The notes beneath the pieces were generated by a model, which saw nothing but the letters and a program-made list of their open reading frames with translations, was not told the DNA's origin and made no database searches. Position numbers and translations under genes: made by a program. Positions 17,014 to 25,109 of a stretch of DNA of 64,000 bases are shown piece by piece (position 1 is the stretch's first letter; each line of letters begins with the position of its first letter). Source of the DNA: Gammaproteobacteria bacterium LSUCC0057 (lineage in GTDB: Bacteria; Pseudomonadota; Gammaproteobacteria; Pseudomonadales; Porticoccaceae); assembly GCA_004535795.1 (NCBI GenBank), contig SPIA01000002.1, positions 306,736-370,735 on the forward strand, in the 5' to 3' direction.

Positions 17014-17759
17014 GCTCGACAGCGCCCTTGGTCGAGTTGCGCGCGGCGGGCAAATCGTTTGCCGGCAAACAGGTGCTGCACGGGATATCGCTACAACTGC
17101 AGCGCGGCGCAATCACCACTCTGATCGGCCCCAACGGCGCCGGCAAATCGACGCTGGTGCGAATGATACTGGGGCTGATCGACGCCGATCAGGGCGAGTG
17201 CCGCAACCGCGCCCGCAGCGTGGGTTACATGCCGCAAAAACTGCATATCGACCAGACGCTACCGCTGTCACTGTTGCGCTTTATGACGCTCGCCGACCCC
17301 GACCGCAGCCACTGCATGGCGACCCTGGCGCGGGTCGGCTTACAGGGTCTGGAGCAGCAGCCGCTGCAACAGCTCTCCGGTGGCCAGCTGCAGCGCGCCA
17401 TGCTAGCCCGCGCTATCGTCCACCAGCCGGAGCTGCTGGTGCTCGACGAACCGGTACAGGGTCTCGACATCGCCGGCCAAGCGGCGCTCTACCGGCTGAT
17501 CGATGAGCTGGTGGCAGAACTTGGCTGCGCGGTGTTGATGGTCTCCCACGATCTGCACGTCGTGATGTCGGCCAGCCACCAAGTGATCTGCCTAAACGGC
17601 CATATCTGCTGCCAGGGCATGCCGGAGCAGATTCGCAACGACCCCTCTTACCTGGGCATGTTTGGCGCCGCTACCGCACTCTACACCCATCACCACGACC
17701 ATGTGCATGACCACGCAGCCGAACCCAGTGCTGAGCACCGAGGCTGCAGCCATGATTGA
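17010..17759 (+). CDS. znuC: Zinc ABC transporter ATP-binding protein ZnuC
   Basis: This 249-residue ATPase powers zinc import. Walker A GPNGAGKST, signature LSGGQLQRAMLARAI, Walker B LLVLDEP and the switch histidine in VSHDLHVV are all present. The ATG at 17010 overlaps the zur stop as ATGA, implying translational coupling; the frame continues upstream inside zur without support. The C terminus is histidine-rich (YTHHHDHVHDHAAEPSAEH), a feature seen in several zinc transporter ATPases and probably metal binding. It is followed by a palindrome and then znuB. Confidence 0.95.
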   Translation: MSSTAPLVELRAAGKSFAGKQVLHGISLQLQRGAITTLIGPNGAGKSTLVRMILGLIDADQGECRNRARSVGYMPQKLHIDQTLPLSLLRFMTLADPDRSHCMATLARVGLQGLEQQPLQQLSGGQLQRAMLARAIVHQPELLVLDEPVQGLDIAGQAALYRLIDELVAELGCAVLMVSHDLHVVMSASHQVICLNGHICCQGMPEQIRNDPSYLGMFGAATALYTHHHDHVHDHAAEPSAEHRGCSHD

Positions 17760-17774
17760 GGTGTCCAGACATAA

Positions 17775-17792
17775 AGTAAGTGCCCACTTACT
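17775..17792. repeat. Perfect palindrome between znuC and znuB
   Basis: AGTAAGTG-CC-CACTTACT is a perfect 8-bp inverted repeat with a 2-base centre in the 56-base znuC-znuB gap. It could be an operator for an internal promoter or an mRNA hairpin. No T-tract follows (the next bases are A-rich), so it is not a plus-strand terminator. Confidence 0.6.
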
Positions 17793-17815
17793 AAAAAGAA
17801 AAGGCGGGGCTGACT

Positions 17816-18601
17816 ATGTTTGAGCTACTGGCGACGGCTGTTGCCGGCGGACTCGCCGTCGCGCTGGTCGCCGGCCCGCTGGGCTGCTTTGTGGTCTGGC
17901 GGCGGATGGCCTATTTTGGCGACACGCTGGCCCACTCAGCGCTGCTGGGGGTCGCCTTGAGCGTGTTCTTTTCGCTCAACTTAAGCCTCACCACCGCACT
18001 GGTACCGCTGACCATCGCGTTGTTGCTGGTCTGGTTGGAGCAGCGCGGCGGGCTGCCGCTGGACACTTTACTGGGAATTTTGTCGCACTCGGCACTGGCC
18101 GCCGGGTTGGTATTAGTGGCGCAGCTAGAGGGGGTGCGCATCGATCTGATGGCGCTGCTGTTCGGTGACCTGCTCGCCATCACCAGCGGTGAGCTGGGGG
18201 TGATTGTCGGCGTCGCCGCGGTGATTCTGGGGTTGCTGTTGTGGCTGTGGCGGCCGCTGATCAATATTACCCTCAACCCAGAGCTGGCAGCTGTGGAGGG
18301 CACGCCGGTGATGGCGGTGCGCACCGCGCTGATGGTCGCCACCGCGCTGTTGATTGCCATCGCCATGAAGATTGTCGGCGTGATGCTGATTACTGCGCTG
18401 CTGATCATCCCCGCCGCTGCCGCGCGCCGACTGAGCCACACCCCGGAACAGATGGCGGTGTGGGCGAGCGCCCTGGCTTGCTGTAGCGTACTCGGCGGCA
18501 CGGCGCTGGCGTGGCACGCCGACACCCCGGTGGGGCCATCAGTGGTGGTGGTCGCCAGCGCGCTGTTTGTATTGGCGACCGCGCTGCGCCGCCCGCAGTA
18601 G
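17816..18601 (+). CDS. znuB: Zinc ABC transporter permease ZnuB
   Basis: This 261-residue inner-membrane permease of the ABC-3 family has about eight hydrophobic segments across its length. Family landmarks include GPLGCFVVWRRMAYFGDTLAHSALLGVAL near the N terminus and AMKIVGVMLITALLIIPAAAARRLSHTPEQM in the second half. It completes the ZnuABC importer. The gap after znuC is 56 bases and carries a palindrome. The stop is only 5 bases from the convergent sco gene, with no terminator visible. Confidence 0.95.
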   Translation: MFELLATAVAGGLAVALVAGPLGCFVVWRRMAYFGDTLAHSALLGVALSVFFSLNLSLTTALVPLTIALLLVWLEQRGGLPLDTLLGILSHSALAAGLVLVAQLEGVRIDLMALLFGDLLAITSGELGVIVGVAAVILGLLLWLWRPLINITLNPELAAVEGTPVMAVRTALMVATALLIAIAMKIVGVMLITALLIIPAAAARRLSHTPEQMAVWASALACCSVLGGTALAWHADTPVGPSVVVVASALFVLATALRRPQ

Positions 18602-18606
18602 CTGGG

Positions 18607-19266
18607 CTATTGTGGCCAGGCGTCAAACGTGGCGTCGATAGAGCGCCAGGTTTTGCGCAGCATCATTTCGTTGTGTGGCGCTTTAAAGAACCCGTGGTAG
18701 TCGCCGCGCGGATTAATCAACACCAGCTGAGTGCTGTGGTCGATGGTGTAGTCATCGCCCTCTAGCGGCACTTGGCCATAGGCGATGTTGAGCTCGGCCG
18801 ACCACCTCTTAATGCGCGGCTCAGAGCCGGTGACACCTAGAAAATCGGCATTGAAGTAGGGCACATAATCGCGCAGTAGAGCGATGCTGTCGCGCTCTGG
18901 GTCAAGCGTCACCATCACCACCTGCACCCGCTCGCGTTCACGATCGCGCAACTTGCTGTACATCTCGCCGAGCACACTCATGGTCGCCGGGCAGATGTCG
19001 GGGCAGTTGGTAAAGCCAAAAAATACCAGCGTCCAGTGGCCTTGCAGGTTGGCCTTGGTAAACGGCTCACCACGGTGGTCGGTGAGTTGTAATTCGCTGA
19101 AGATGCGCGGTGTCTCAAACATCACTGCGCCGTTGGCGCGCAGTTCGCGGTCGTGCATCACAATCGGCTGGTTAATGCGCCAGATGAAGCCCAACACCAT
19201 CACCACGATGGCAATTAATACCAAAATGACTGTGCGGGTTATGCCACGACTTTGCGCGGTGCTCAT
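18607..19266 (-). CDS. SCO1/SenC copper chaperone for cytochrome oxidase
   Basis: This 219-residue membrane-anchored thioredoxin-fold protein has one N-terminal transmembrane segment (TVILVLIAIVVMVLGFIW). The copper-binding motif TNCPDICPATM (CxxxC) and the distal histidine in DYTIDHSTQLVLI are present. SCO proteins deliver copper to, or keep reduced, the CuA site of oxidase subunit II. It lies immediately downstream of cyoE (1-base gap) as the last gene of the assembly-factor run on this strand. Confidence 0.94.
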   Translation of the reverse strand: MSTAQSRGITRTVILVLIAIVVMVLGFIWRINQPIVMHDRELRANGAVMFETPRIFSELQLTDHRGEPFTKANLQGHWTLVFFGFTNCPDICPATMSVLGEMYSKLRDRERERVQVVMVTLDPERDSIALLRDYVPYFNADFLGVTGSEPRIKRWSAELNIAYGQVPLEGDDYTIDHSTQLVLINPRGDYHGFFKAPHNEMMLRKTWRSIDATFDAWPQ

Positions 19267-19267
19267 A

Positions 19268-20185
19268 TCAACCTCCGATAATTAACAACTGCGGTTTGGC
19301 GATCAGATAGTGGTCCAGCAACATCACCACAAATAGCACCATCAAATAGACGATGGAGTATTTAAAGGTTTTCATACCGCTGTTTTCGCCGCGTCCGAGC
19401 AGCATGGTCAGCGCCCAAAACAGGAACCCAGCGCCCAAGCTCAGTGCGCCGAGCAGGTAGAGCCAGCCAAACATGCCGGTCAGGTAGGGCATGACGGTGA
19501 CCACTATCAACATCAGCGTATAGAGCACAATATTGATGTTGGTGTAGTGCTCGCCGTGGGTCACCGGCAGCATCGGGATCTCCGCTTGGGCGTACTCCTC
19601 TTTACGGTGCACCGCCAACGCCCAGAAGTGCGGCGGCGTCCAGACAAAGATAATCAGCGCCAGCAACAGCGCGTCATGGTGGATTTCGCCGGTCACTGCG
19701 GTCCAACCCAGCAGTGGCGGAGCGGCCCCGGCCAGCCCACCTATCACAATATTCTGCGGTGTCGCGCGCTTTAAAAACATGGTGTAAACCAATGCATAGC
19801 CGAGCAGCGAAGCCAGCGTCAGCCACGCCGTGAGAGCATTGGTGAAGACCATCAAGATCGCCATGCCCAGCGCACCAATCAGCGCCGCAAACAGCACCGC
19901 TTGGCCGGGGCTGACGCGGCCGGTCGCCACTGGGCGGTTGAGGGTGCGCGCCATCTTGTTGTCTATACTGCGATCGACCACGTGGTTGACTGCAGCGGCG
20001 GCACCGGCACACAAGGCAATACCCAGGTTACCCCAGAACAAAACGGCCAGCGGCACCGTGGCGGTGGTGGAGAGCAGCATGCCTATCACTGAGGTGAGCA
20101 GCATCAGCAGCACCACATTGGGCTTGCAGAGCTCGTAAAAGTCGCGCCATTTCAGCGCTTCGGCGCTGTTCACTGTTGTACTCAT
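19268..20185 (-). CDS. cyoE: Protoheme IX farnesyltransferase (heme O synthase)
   Basis: This 305-residue UbiA-family prenyltransferase adds a farnesyl group to protoheme, giving heme O. The prenyl-diphosphate-binding motif NHVVDRSIDNKMARTLNRPVATG, the second motif YTMFLKRATPQNIVIGG and VWTPPHFWALAVHRKEEY are clear, with about nine transmembrane segments. The name ctaB is also used. In Pseudomonas-type clusters ctaA (heme A synthase) usually precedes this gene; here the preceding gene is the SURF1-linked protein only 11 bases away, with no ctaA between. Confidence 0.96.
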   Translation of the reverse strand: MSTTVNSAEALKWRDFYELCKPNVVLLMLLTSVIGMLLSTTATVPLAVLFWGNLGIALCAGAAAAVNHVVDRSIDNKMARTLNRPVATGRVSPGQAVLFAALIGALGMAILMVFTNALTAWLTLASLLGYALVYTMFLKRATPQNIVIGGLAGAAPPLLGWTAVTGEIHHDALLLALIIFVWTPPHFWALAVHRKEEYAQAEIPMLPVTHGEHYTNINIVLYTLMLIVVTVMPYLTGMFGWLYLLGALSLGAGFLFWALTMLLGRGENSGMKTFKYSIVYLMVLFVVMLLDHYLIAKPQLLIIGG

Positions 20186-20196
20186 AGCGTCTTTTC

Positions 20197-20808
20197 CTAA
20201 CGGCTCGGCGAGTATTTGAGCAGATGTTTGAGATCTTCTAAGAGATCGCTACCGGTGTGACTCTGGTCATAGTAGAGCACCGCATCGCCAACCGGGTTGA
20301 TCAGGTAAAAGCGGTTAGCGCCGGTAAGCGCGGCGCTGGTCGGCGCCAACAGCGCAGCCAAGGCGGCCCCATCGAGTGGTGCGATGACTAAATCGGGATT
20401 ATCTACTGCCAGTTGATCAAGCTCTGCTGCCGCCAACCCGGTTTGCAGCAGCACCCGGTCAACCCGGCGTGCATCGCGACCCAGTCGCACCTCGACAGCA
20501 CGGGTGGTGGCGATCATTTCGGCGCAGCCGCTGTCGCAGCTGCCATCGGCCACCAATACCACGCGGTAGTGGCCATTAATATCATCGCTTATATCTTCGC
20601 CGGGCGGCAGCAGTGGCACCCAGTTCACCGTTGGGGTAATCAGCGTACCCATATTGGTGGTGCCCAATAGGGCCATTAGCTCGGCGCGCTCCTGCTCGTT
20701 TTTTGGCAACATCACTGTGCCCAATACCGTTGCACCGATCACCATCGCCAACATGATAATAATCTGTATTTTAGCGCCAGAGCCCCCGGCTGGTTTTACT
20801 TCACTCAT
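20197..20808 (-). CDS. Cytochrome oxidase-associated single-span membrane protein
   Basis: This 203-residue protein starts at the ATG at 20808; the frame runs on to 21048 inside SURF1 without support. It has one N-terminal transmembrane segment (IQIIIMLAMVIGATVLGTVML), then a periplasmic part including NWVPLLPPGEDI and VLVADGSCDSGCAEMI with a CDSGC motif reminiscent of SCO/thioredoxin-like folds (CxxxC), and ends LLEDLKHLLKYSPSR. A protein of this kind sits between SURF1 and ctaA in Pseudomonas cox clusters. A role in oxidase assembly, perhaps copper or thiol handling, is inferred from context and the CxxxC. Confidence 0.82.
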   Translation of the reverse strand: MSEVKPAGGSGAKIQIIIMLAMVIGATVLGTVMLPKNEQERAELMALLGTTNMGTLITPTVNWVPLLPPGEDISDDINGHYRVVLVADGSCDSGCAEMIATTRAVEVRLGRDARRVDRVLLQTGLAAAELDQLAVDNPDLVIAPLDGAALAALLAPTSAALTGANRFYLINPVGDAVLYYDQSHTGSDLLEDLKHLLKYSPSR

Positions 20809-20816
20809 AACTTCTC

Positions 20817-21593
20817 TCAATCGTTGTCTATGGGTCCGCGCTGGCGCCGCGCCCGCAGCCACGCCAGCAGATTGCTGTTGGCCAACAAGGTCAGCAGCAG
20901 CAACACCGCCGCCATGATAAACCACTGCACAGCGTAACCGGTATGTTTGTGCGGATAGATCGCCACCACCGGCCAGCCGGTCTGCAACGCGCCCGGCGCG
21001 GCGCGGTCTAAACGCAGCTGATAACGGTACAGTGGCTGCTGCAACCACTGCTCGACACGGCCCACATCGAGCCAGCCGACCCGCTGCTGCGCCGCCAACG
21101 GCGGTGCGACGCGGTCATCCAGCTGCAGGCCACCGGCGAGGCGCTGGTAGAGTTCACCCTCGAGCCGCACCAGCCCAGTTGGTGTGTCCAGTTGCGGCAG
21201 CGTGCCCCGATCTGCCGCCGCCGCCACCCAACCGCGATTGACCAACAGTGCTGCACCGCCGTTGCTGGGCACAAATATTTGCAAAATCTCGTAGCCGGGG
21301 CGGCCGTTGCGCACCTTGTTGTCGACCACAAAGGTGGGGACCAACTGGTAACTGCCCTCAACCCAGACCCGGCGGTACTGTAGGTTTACCGAGTCGGTCA
21401 GTTGCCCAAGCTCAACGCGCGGCGCCGCTTGGTTGGTCTGGTATTGGCTCAAAATACGCTGTTTGAGCTCGGCGCGATCCAGCTGCCAATAGCCCAGCCA
21501 CAGCAGCAGCGGCAGAAATAAGCACGACAGCAGCAGCCCAACCCGGTTGGGTTGCCAACGAAATGGCTGACGGTCATTGGTGCTGCCACGCAT
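20817..21593 (-). CDS. SURF1 family cytochrome oxidase assembly protein
   Basis: This 258-residue SURF1 homolog is implicated in heme A insertion into oxidase subunit I. Two transmembrane helices frame a periplasmic domain: the N-terminal one (VGLLLSCLFLPLLLWLGYWQLDRAELK) and a C-terminal one (YAVQWFIMAAVLLLLTLL). Family motifs GYWQLDRAELK, GRPGYEILQIFVPSNG, LLVNRGWV and HTGYAVQWF are visible. It precedes the CxxxC protein by 8 bases and is divergent from the DUF2909 gene across 51 bases. Confidence 0.93.
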   Translation of the reverse strand: MRGSTNDRQPFRWQPNRVGLLLSCLFLPLLLWLGYWQLDRAELKQRILSQYQTNQAAPRVELGQLTDSVNLQYRRVWVEGSYQLVPTFVVDNKVRNGRPGYEILQIFVPSNGGAALLVNRGWVAAAADRGTLPQLDTPTGLVRLEGELYQRLAGGLQLDDRVAPPLAAQQRVGWLDVGRVEQWLQQPLYRYQLRLDRAAPGALQTGWPVVAIYPHKHTGYAVQWFIMAAVLLLLTLLANSNLLAWLRARRQRGPIDND

Positions 21594-21644
21594 CTGTGGT
21601 TAAATTCCTCGTCGGCTTACGGCCTTAATTTACGGAGCTTTTCG

Positions 21645-21890
21645 GTGCTTAAAATTATCATTGTGTTACTGTTTATCGGTGTGGTGGTGAGTCTATTCAG
21701 TGGCCTCAACTTTTTGGTGAAAGACCTCGGCAATCCGCGCAAGCGGCTACTCTACGCGCTCGGCGTGCGGGTCAGTTTAGTGGCGCTGCTGCTCGCCACT
21801 ATCACCTACGGTTTTGTCAGCGGCCAATTAAATAGTACCGCACCCTGGGATAGAACCCTGCACCCGACACAGAGCGGCAGTGTCAAATAG
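21645..21890 (+). CDS. DUF2909 small twin-transmembrane protein
   Basis: This 81-residue protein with two hydrophobic helices (LKIIIVLLFIGVVVSLFSGL and VSLVALLLATITYGFVSG) joined by the conserved FLVKDLGNPRKRLLYALGVR matches DUF2909, a family regularly found next to SURF1 in gammaproteobacterial cox clusters. The start is taken as GTG at 21645, preceded by CGGAG; the upstream in-frame ATG at 21552 would overlap SURF1 on the other strand. Function is unknown; a part in oxidase assembly is inferred. A bidirectional terminator follows, shared with coxC. Confidence 0.85.
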   Translation: MLKIIIVLLFIGVVVSLFSGLNFLVKDLGNPRKRLLYALGVRVSLVALLLATITYGFVSGQLNSTAPWDRTLHPTQSGSVK

Positions 21891-21921
21891 GCGTCCGCCG
21901 CCGCAATGTGAGTGTACAGCC

Positions 21922-21956
21922 AAAAAAAAGCCGAGCATCCAGTGCTCGGCTTTTTT
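21922..21956. terminator. Bidirectional intrinsic terminator
   Basis: GCCGAGCA-TCCAG-TGCTCGGC is a perfect 8-bp stem flanked by A8 on the left and T6 on the right, so it can terminate transcription both from DUF2909 (plus) and from coxC (minus). Confidence 0.95.
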
Positions 21957-21967
21957 GTTGCGGGCTG

Positions 21968-22912
21968 CTAGCCGAGCACGTAGACAAACAGGAACAGGCC
22001 GACCCAGACTACATCGACAAAGTGCCAGTACCAAGAGGCTGCCTCAAAACCAAACTGGTCATCTTTGTTGAAGTGACCTTTGAGTCCGCGCAGCAACGCA
22101 ATTAACAACATGACAGTTCCCATGGTGACGTGGGCACCGTGGAAACCGGTCAACATGTAGAAGGTCGTGCCGTAAATACCTGATTCCAGGGTGAGCCCCA
22201 GTTCGGTATAGGCGTGGATATACTCCTCGACCTGCAAGAACAAGAAGAACACACCCAGCAGCACGGTAACTGCCAACCAGCGGATGAAGCCCTGGCGGTT
22301 GTCGTTTTTCAGTGCGGTGTGGGCGAAGTGAACGGTGACACTAGAGGTGATCAGCACAATGGTGTTCCACAGCGGCAACCAAGTCAGCAGGTTGGCAAAG
22401 CCGGGCCAGCTCATGTTCTGCTCAGGGCCTATGAATTGTGCGGCGTCGCCATTGGCCGCTTGATCGGGGGTAATCATTACCGGCCACTCATCTTTAAAGC
22501 CGGGGTAGAGCAGCTCGTTATTGGCGACTGCAGGTCCGGTGGGGGTGTCATCAAACCAACCGATCGCCGCTTCTCCACCCAGCCACGACAGCGCGAAGAC
22601 ACGAATATAGAACAGCGCACCGAAGAAAGCGGCAAAGAACATTACCTCAGAGAAGATGAACCAGAGCATAGAAATGACGTAAGAGTGCTTGAGCTGGTGG
22701 TTGACCAACCCCTGCATATTCTCTTTTACGACAATACTCCACCAGGTGTACATGACCGCCACCAGCATAGCGAGACCGACAAAGAAGATGGCTGGGCCAC
22801 CCAGGCCGCCGGCCCAGCGCGCCGCGCCGATCGACAATACGCCCATCGCTGTCGCGGTGAACAACGGCAGTTTGCTCTGCTCGGGAACGTAGTAACTTGA
22901 TTCTGCTGACAT
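21968..22912 (-). CDS. coxC: Cytochrome c oxidase subunit III
   Basis: This 314-residue membrane subunit has seven hydrophobic segments in the coxC pattern. Landmarks are SYVISMLWFIFSEVMFFAAFFGALFYIR (with the conserved Glu), LLTWLPLWNTIVLITSSVTVHFAH, TEVLQVEEY-like LQVEEYIHAY, GTTFYMLTGFHGAHVTMGT and the C-terminal EAASWYWHFVDVVWVGLFLFVYVLG. A CGGAG ribosome binding site precedes the ATG. It follows ctaG by 39 bases and ends just before the bidirectional terminator, so it is the last gene of the coxB-coxA-ctaG-coxC operon. Confidence 0.97.
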   Translation of the reverse strand: MSAESSYYVPEQSKLPLFTATAMGVLSIGAARWAGGLGGPAIFFVGLAMLVAVMYTWWSIVVKENMQGLVNHQLKHSYVISMLWFIFSEVMFFAAFFGALFYIRVFALSWLGGEAAIGWFDDTPTGPAVANNELLYPGFKDEWPVMITPDQAANGDAAQFIGPEQNMSWPGFANLLTWLPLWNTIVLITSSVTVHFAHTALKNDNRQGFIRWLAVTVLLGVFFLFLQVEEYIHAYTELGLTLESGIYGTTFYMLTGFHGAHVTMGTVMLLIALLRGLKGHFNKDDQFGFEAASWYWHFVDVVWVGLFLFVYVLG

Positions 22913-22951
22913 GTTTTTTCTCCGTTCTAGATAGCGGCGCTTAACCAGCTA

Positions 22952-23506
22952 TCACTGCAATTGCGCGACCGTGTCAGCGGCCACTGGCGTAACGTCAAAT
23001 AAAGTGTATGACATTACTAAACTTTTAATACTGCTCGGCAGCTCCGGGTCGACGACAAACACCAGCGCCATTTCGACCTCTTCGCCAGCGGCGAGCGGCT
23101 GGTTGTTAAAACAGAAACATTCCGTTTTGTGGAAGTAGTCGCCGGCACTAAATGGCACCAAGCTTGGAATCGCCTGGCCGACCATATCGTTTTCGGTGAG
23201 GTTCTTGGCGTAGAATTTAACCTCATAACGCTCACCGGGGTGGACGACCACCTTGCTGTCCATGGGCCTAAATGCCCACGGCATCTGCTCGTTGTTGGTA
23301 GCGGCAAACGTCACGCTAACCTCGCGCGAGTAGTCCACTGCCACCGGCGCCGCTTCGTAGCGCTCGGCTGGCCTGATACCGATGCCGGTGATCTCACAAA
23401 ACAGATCGTACAGCGGCGGCATCACGAACAGTGCAAAACCAAACATGCCTACAGCCCAAAGAGATAACTTAGTAACTACCTTTCTGTGTGACTTTACAGT
23501 AGACAT
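22952..23506 (-). CDS. ctaG: Cytochrome c oxidase assembly protein CtaG (Cox11)
   Basis: This 184-residue copper chaperone delivers copper to the CuB site of subunit I. An N-terminal transmembrane segment (LSLWAVGMFGFALFVMPPLYDLFCEITGIG) is followed by a periplasmic immunoglobulin-like domain with the copper-binding motif ECFCFNNQPL and the conserved PWAFRPM. An AGGAG ribosome binding site precedes the start. Its position between coxA and coxC is standard. Confidence 0.96.
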   Translation of the reverse strand: MSTVKSHRKVVTKLSLWAVGMFGFALFVMPPLYDLFCEITGIGIRPAERYEAAPVAVDYSREVSVTFAATNNEQMPWAFRPMDSKVVVHPGERYEVKFYAKNLTENDMVGQAIPSLVPFSAGDYFHKTECFCFNNQPLAAGEEVEMALVFVVDPELPSSIKSLVMSYTLFDVTPVAADTVAQLQ

Positions 23507-23542
23507 GCTTGTCTCCTAAATGGAATAAACCTCTTCAGTTAA

Positions 23543-25096
23543 TTACTTAATTTGCGGTGGTGTTGCAAAGGTATGGTACGGCGCCGGAGTTGGCACTTCC
23601 CACTCCAGACCTTCTGCCCCTTCCCACACTTTGTTGTCGCTGACCGGCTTGCCGTTGCGAATAGTGGCAATGACGTTGTACAAGAACAGCAACTGGGCTG
23701 CGCCGTACATAAAGGCACCAATACTCGACACCATGTTCCAATCGGCAAACTGCAGGCCGTAGTCGGCGTAGCGTCGCGGCATACCGGCCAAACCGAGGAA
23801 GTGCTGCGGCATGAAGGTGATGTTAAAGCCGATAAAGGCGATCCAGAACTGCACCTGGCCCATCGTCTCGTTGTACATCTTGCCACACCACTTGGGCAGC
23901 CAGTAGTAGACCGCCGCGGTGCCTGAGAAGACCGCACCGGCCACCATCACGTAGTGGAAGTGTGCGACTACAAAGTAGCTGTCGTGGTACTGAATATCTG
24001 CCGCAGCGACCGACAACATCAGACCGGTAAAGCCGCCGAAGGTGAACAGAATGACAAAGGCGATACAGAACAGCATCGGCGTCTCAAATGTCAGCGCACC
24101 TTTGTACATGGTGGTGACCCAGTTGAAGACCTTCACCCCAGTTGGCACCGCAATCAGCATGGTGGCGTACATAAAGTACAACTCACCGGCGATCGGCATG
24201 CCGACGGTAAACATGTGGTGCGCCCAGACAATGAACGACAGGAAGGCGATCGCCGCGGTGGCGTAAACCATCGAGGCGTAACCAAACAGCGGCTTGCGGC
24301 TGAAGGCGGGGATAATCGCCGACACCACACCGAACGCCGGCAGGATGATGATGTAGACCTCTGGGTGACCAAAGAACCAGAAGATGTGCTGGAACAGCAC
24401 CGGGTCACCGCCGCCGGCAGCGTCGAAGAACGAGGTGCCAAAGTTGATGTCCATCAACATCATGGTCACTGCGCCAGCCAGTACTGGCATAACCGCGACC
24501 AGCAGGAAGGCGGTGATCAACCAGGTCCAGACGAACAGCGGCATCTTCATGTAAGTCATGCCGGGGGCGCGCATATTCATAATGGTGGCGATAATGTTGA
24601 TCGAGCCCATGATCGACGAAGCACCCATAATATGCATTGAGAAGATGAAATAGTTCACCGACTCAGGGGCGTATTTGGTCGACAGTGGCGCGTAGAATGT
24701 CCAACCAAAGTTGGGTGCACCACCCTCCATGAACAGGGTTGAGGCCAGCGTCAAAAACGCAAATGGCAAAATCCAGAAACTGAGGTTGTTCATGCGCGGC
24801 AGCGCCATATCTGGCGCGCCAATCATCAGCGGGATCATCCAGTTGGCGAGGCCGACAAACGCCGGCATGATCGCCCCAAACACCATAATGACACCGTGCA
24901 TGGTGGTCATCTGGTTGAAGAACTCTGGACGGATTAACTGCATGCCGGGCTGGAACAGCTCGGCGCGAATCACCATTGCAAAGAAGCCGCCCAACAAGAA
25001 CATGGCAAAGCTGAACCAGAGGTAGAGCGTGCCGATGTCTTTGTGGTTGGTGGTAAATAACCAGCGACCTATGCCTTTAGCGGGACCGTGTGCCAT
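23543..25096 (-). CDS. coxA: Cytochrome c oxidase subunit I
   Basis: This 517-residue heme-copper oxidase catalytic subunit has twelve transmembrane segments. The A1-type signature FGHPEVYIIILPAFG with the cross-linked Tyr, the CuB histidines in VWAHHMFTVG, and the heme ligands in TMHGVIMVFG and VAHFHYVMVAGAVF are all visible. It uses electrons from CuA in CoxB to reduce oxygen and pump protons. A GGGAG ribosome binding site precedes the ATG; the gap to coxB is 13 bases. Confidence 0.98.
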   Translation of the reverse strand: MAHGPAKGIGRWLFTTNHKDIGTLYLWFSFAMFLLGGFFAMVIRAELFQPGMQLIRPEFFNQMTTMHGVIMVFGAIMPAFVGLANWMIPLMIGAPDMALPRMNNLSFWILPFAFLTLASTLFMEGGAPNFGWTFYAPLSTKYAPESVNYFIFSMHIMGASSIMGSINIIATIMNMRAPGMTYMKMPLFVWTWLITAFLLVAVMPVLAGAVTMMLMDINFGTSFFDAAGGGDPVLFQHIFWFFGHPEVYIIILPAFGVVSAIIPAFSRKPLFGYASMVYATAAIAFLSFIVWAHHMFTVGMPIAGELYFMYATMLIAVPTGVKVFNWVTTMYKGALTFETPMLFCIAFVILFTFGGFTGLMLSVAAADIQYHDSYFVVAHFHYVMVAGAVFSGTAAVYYWLPKWCGKMYNETMGQVQFWIAFIGFNITFMPQHFLGLAGMPRRYADYGLQFADWNMVSSIGAFMYGAAQLLFLYNVIATIRNGKPVSDNKVWEGAEGLEWEVPTPAPYHTFATPPQIK

Positions 25097-25109
25097 TGCT
25101 TAATCTCCC

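Noticed and set aside
21552-21644. Upstream ATG for the DUF2909 gene
   Set aside because: It would overlap the start of SURF1 on the other strand. The GTG at 21645 with CGGAG upstream begins directly at the conserved first helix.
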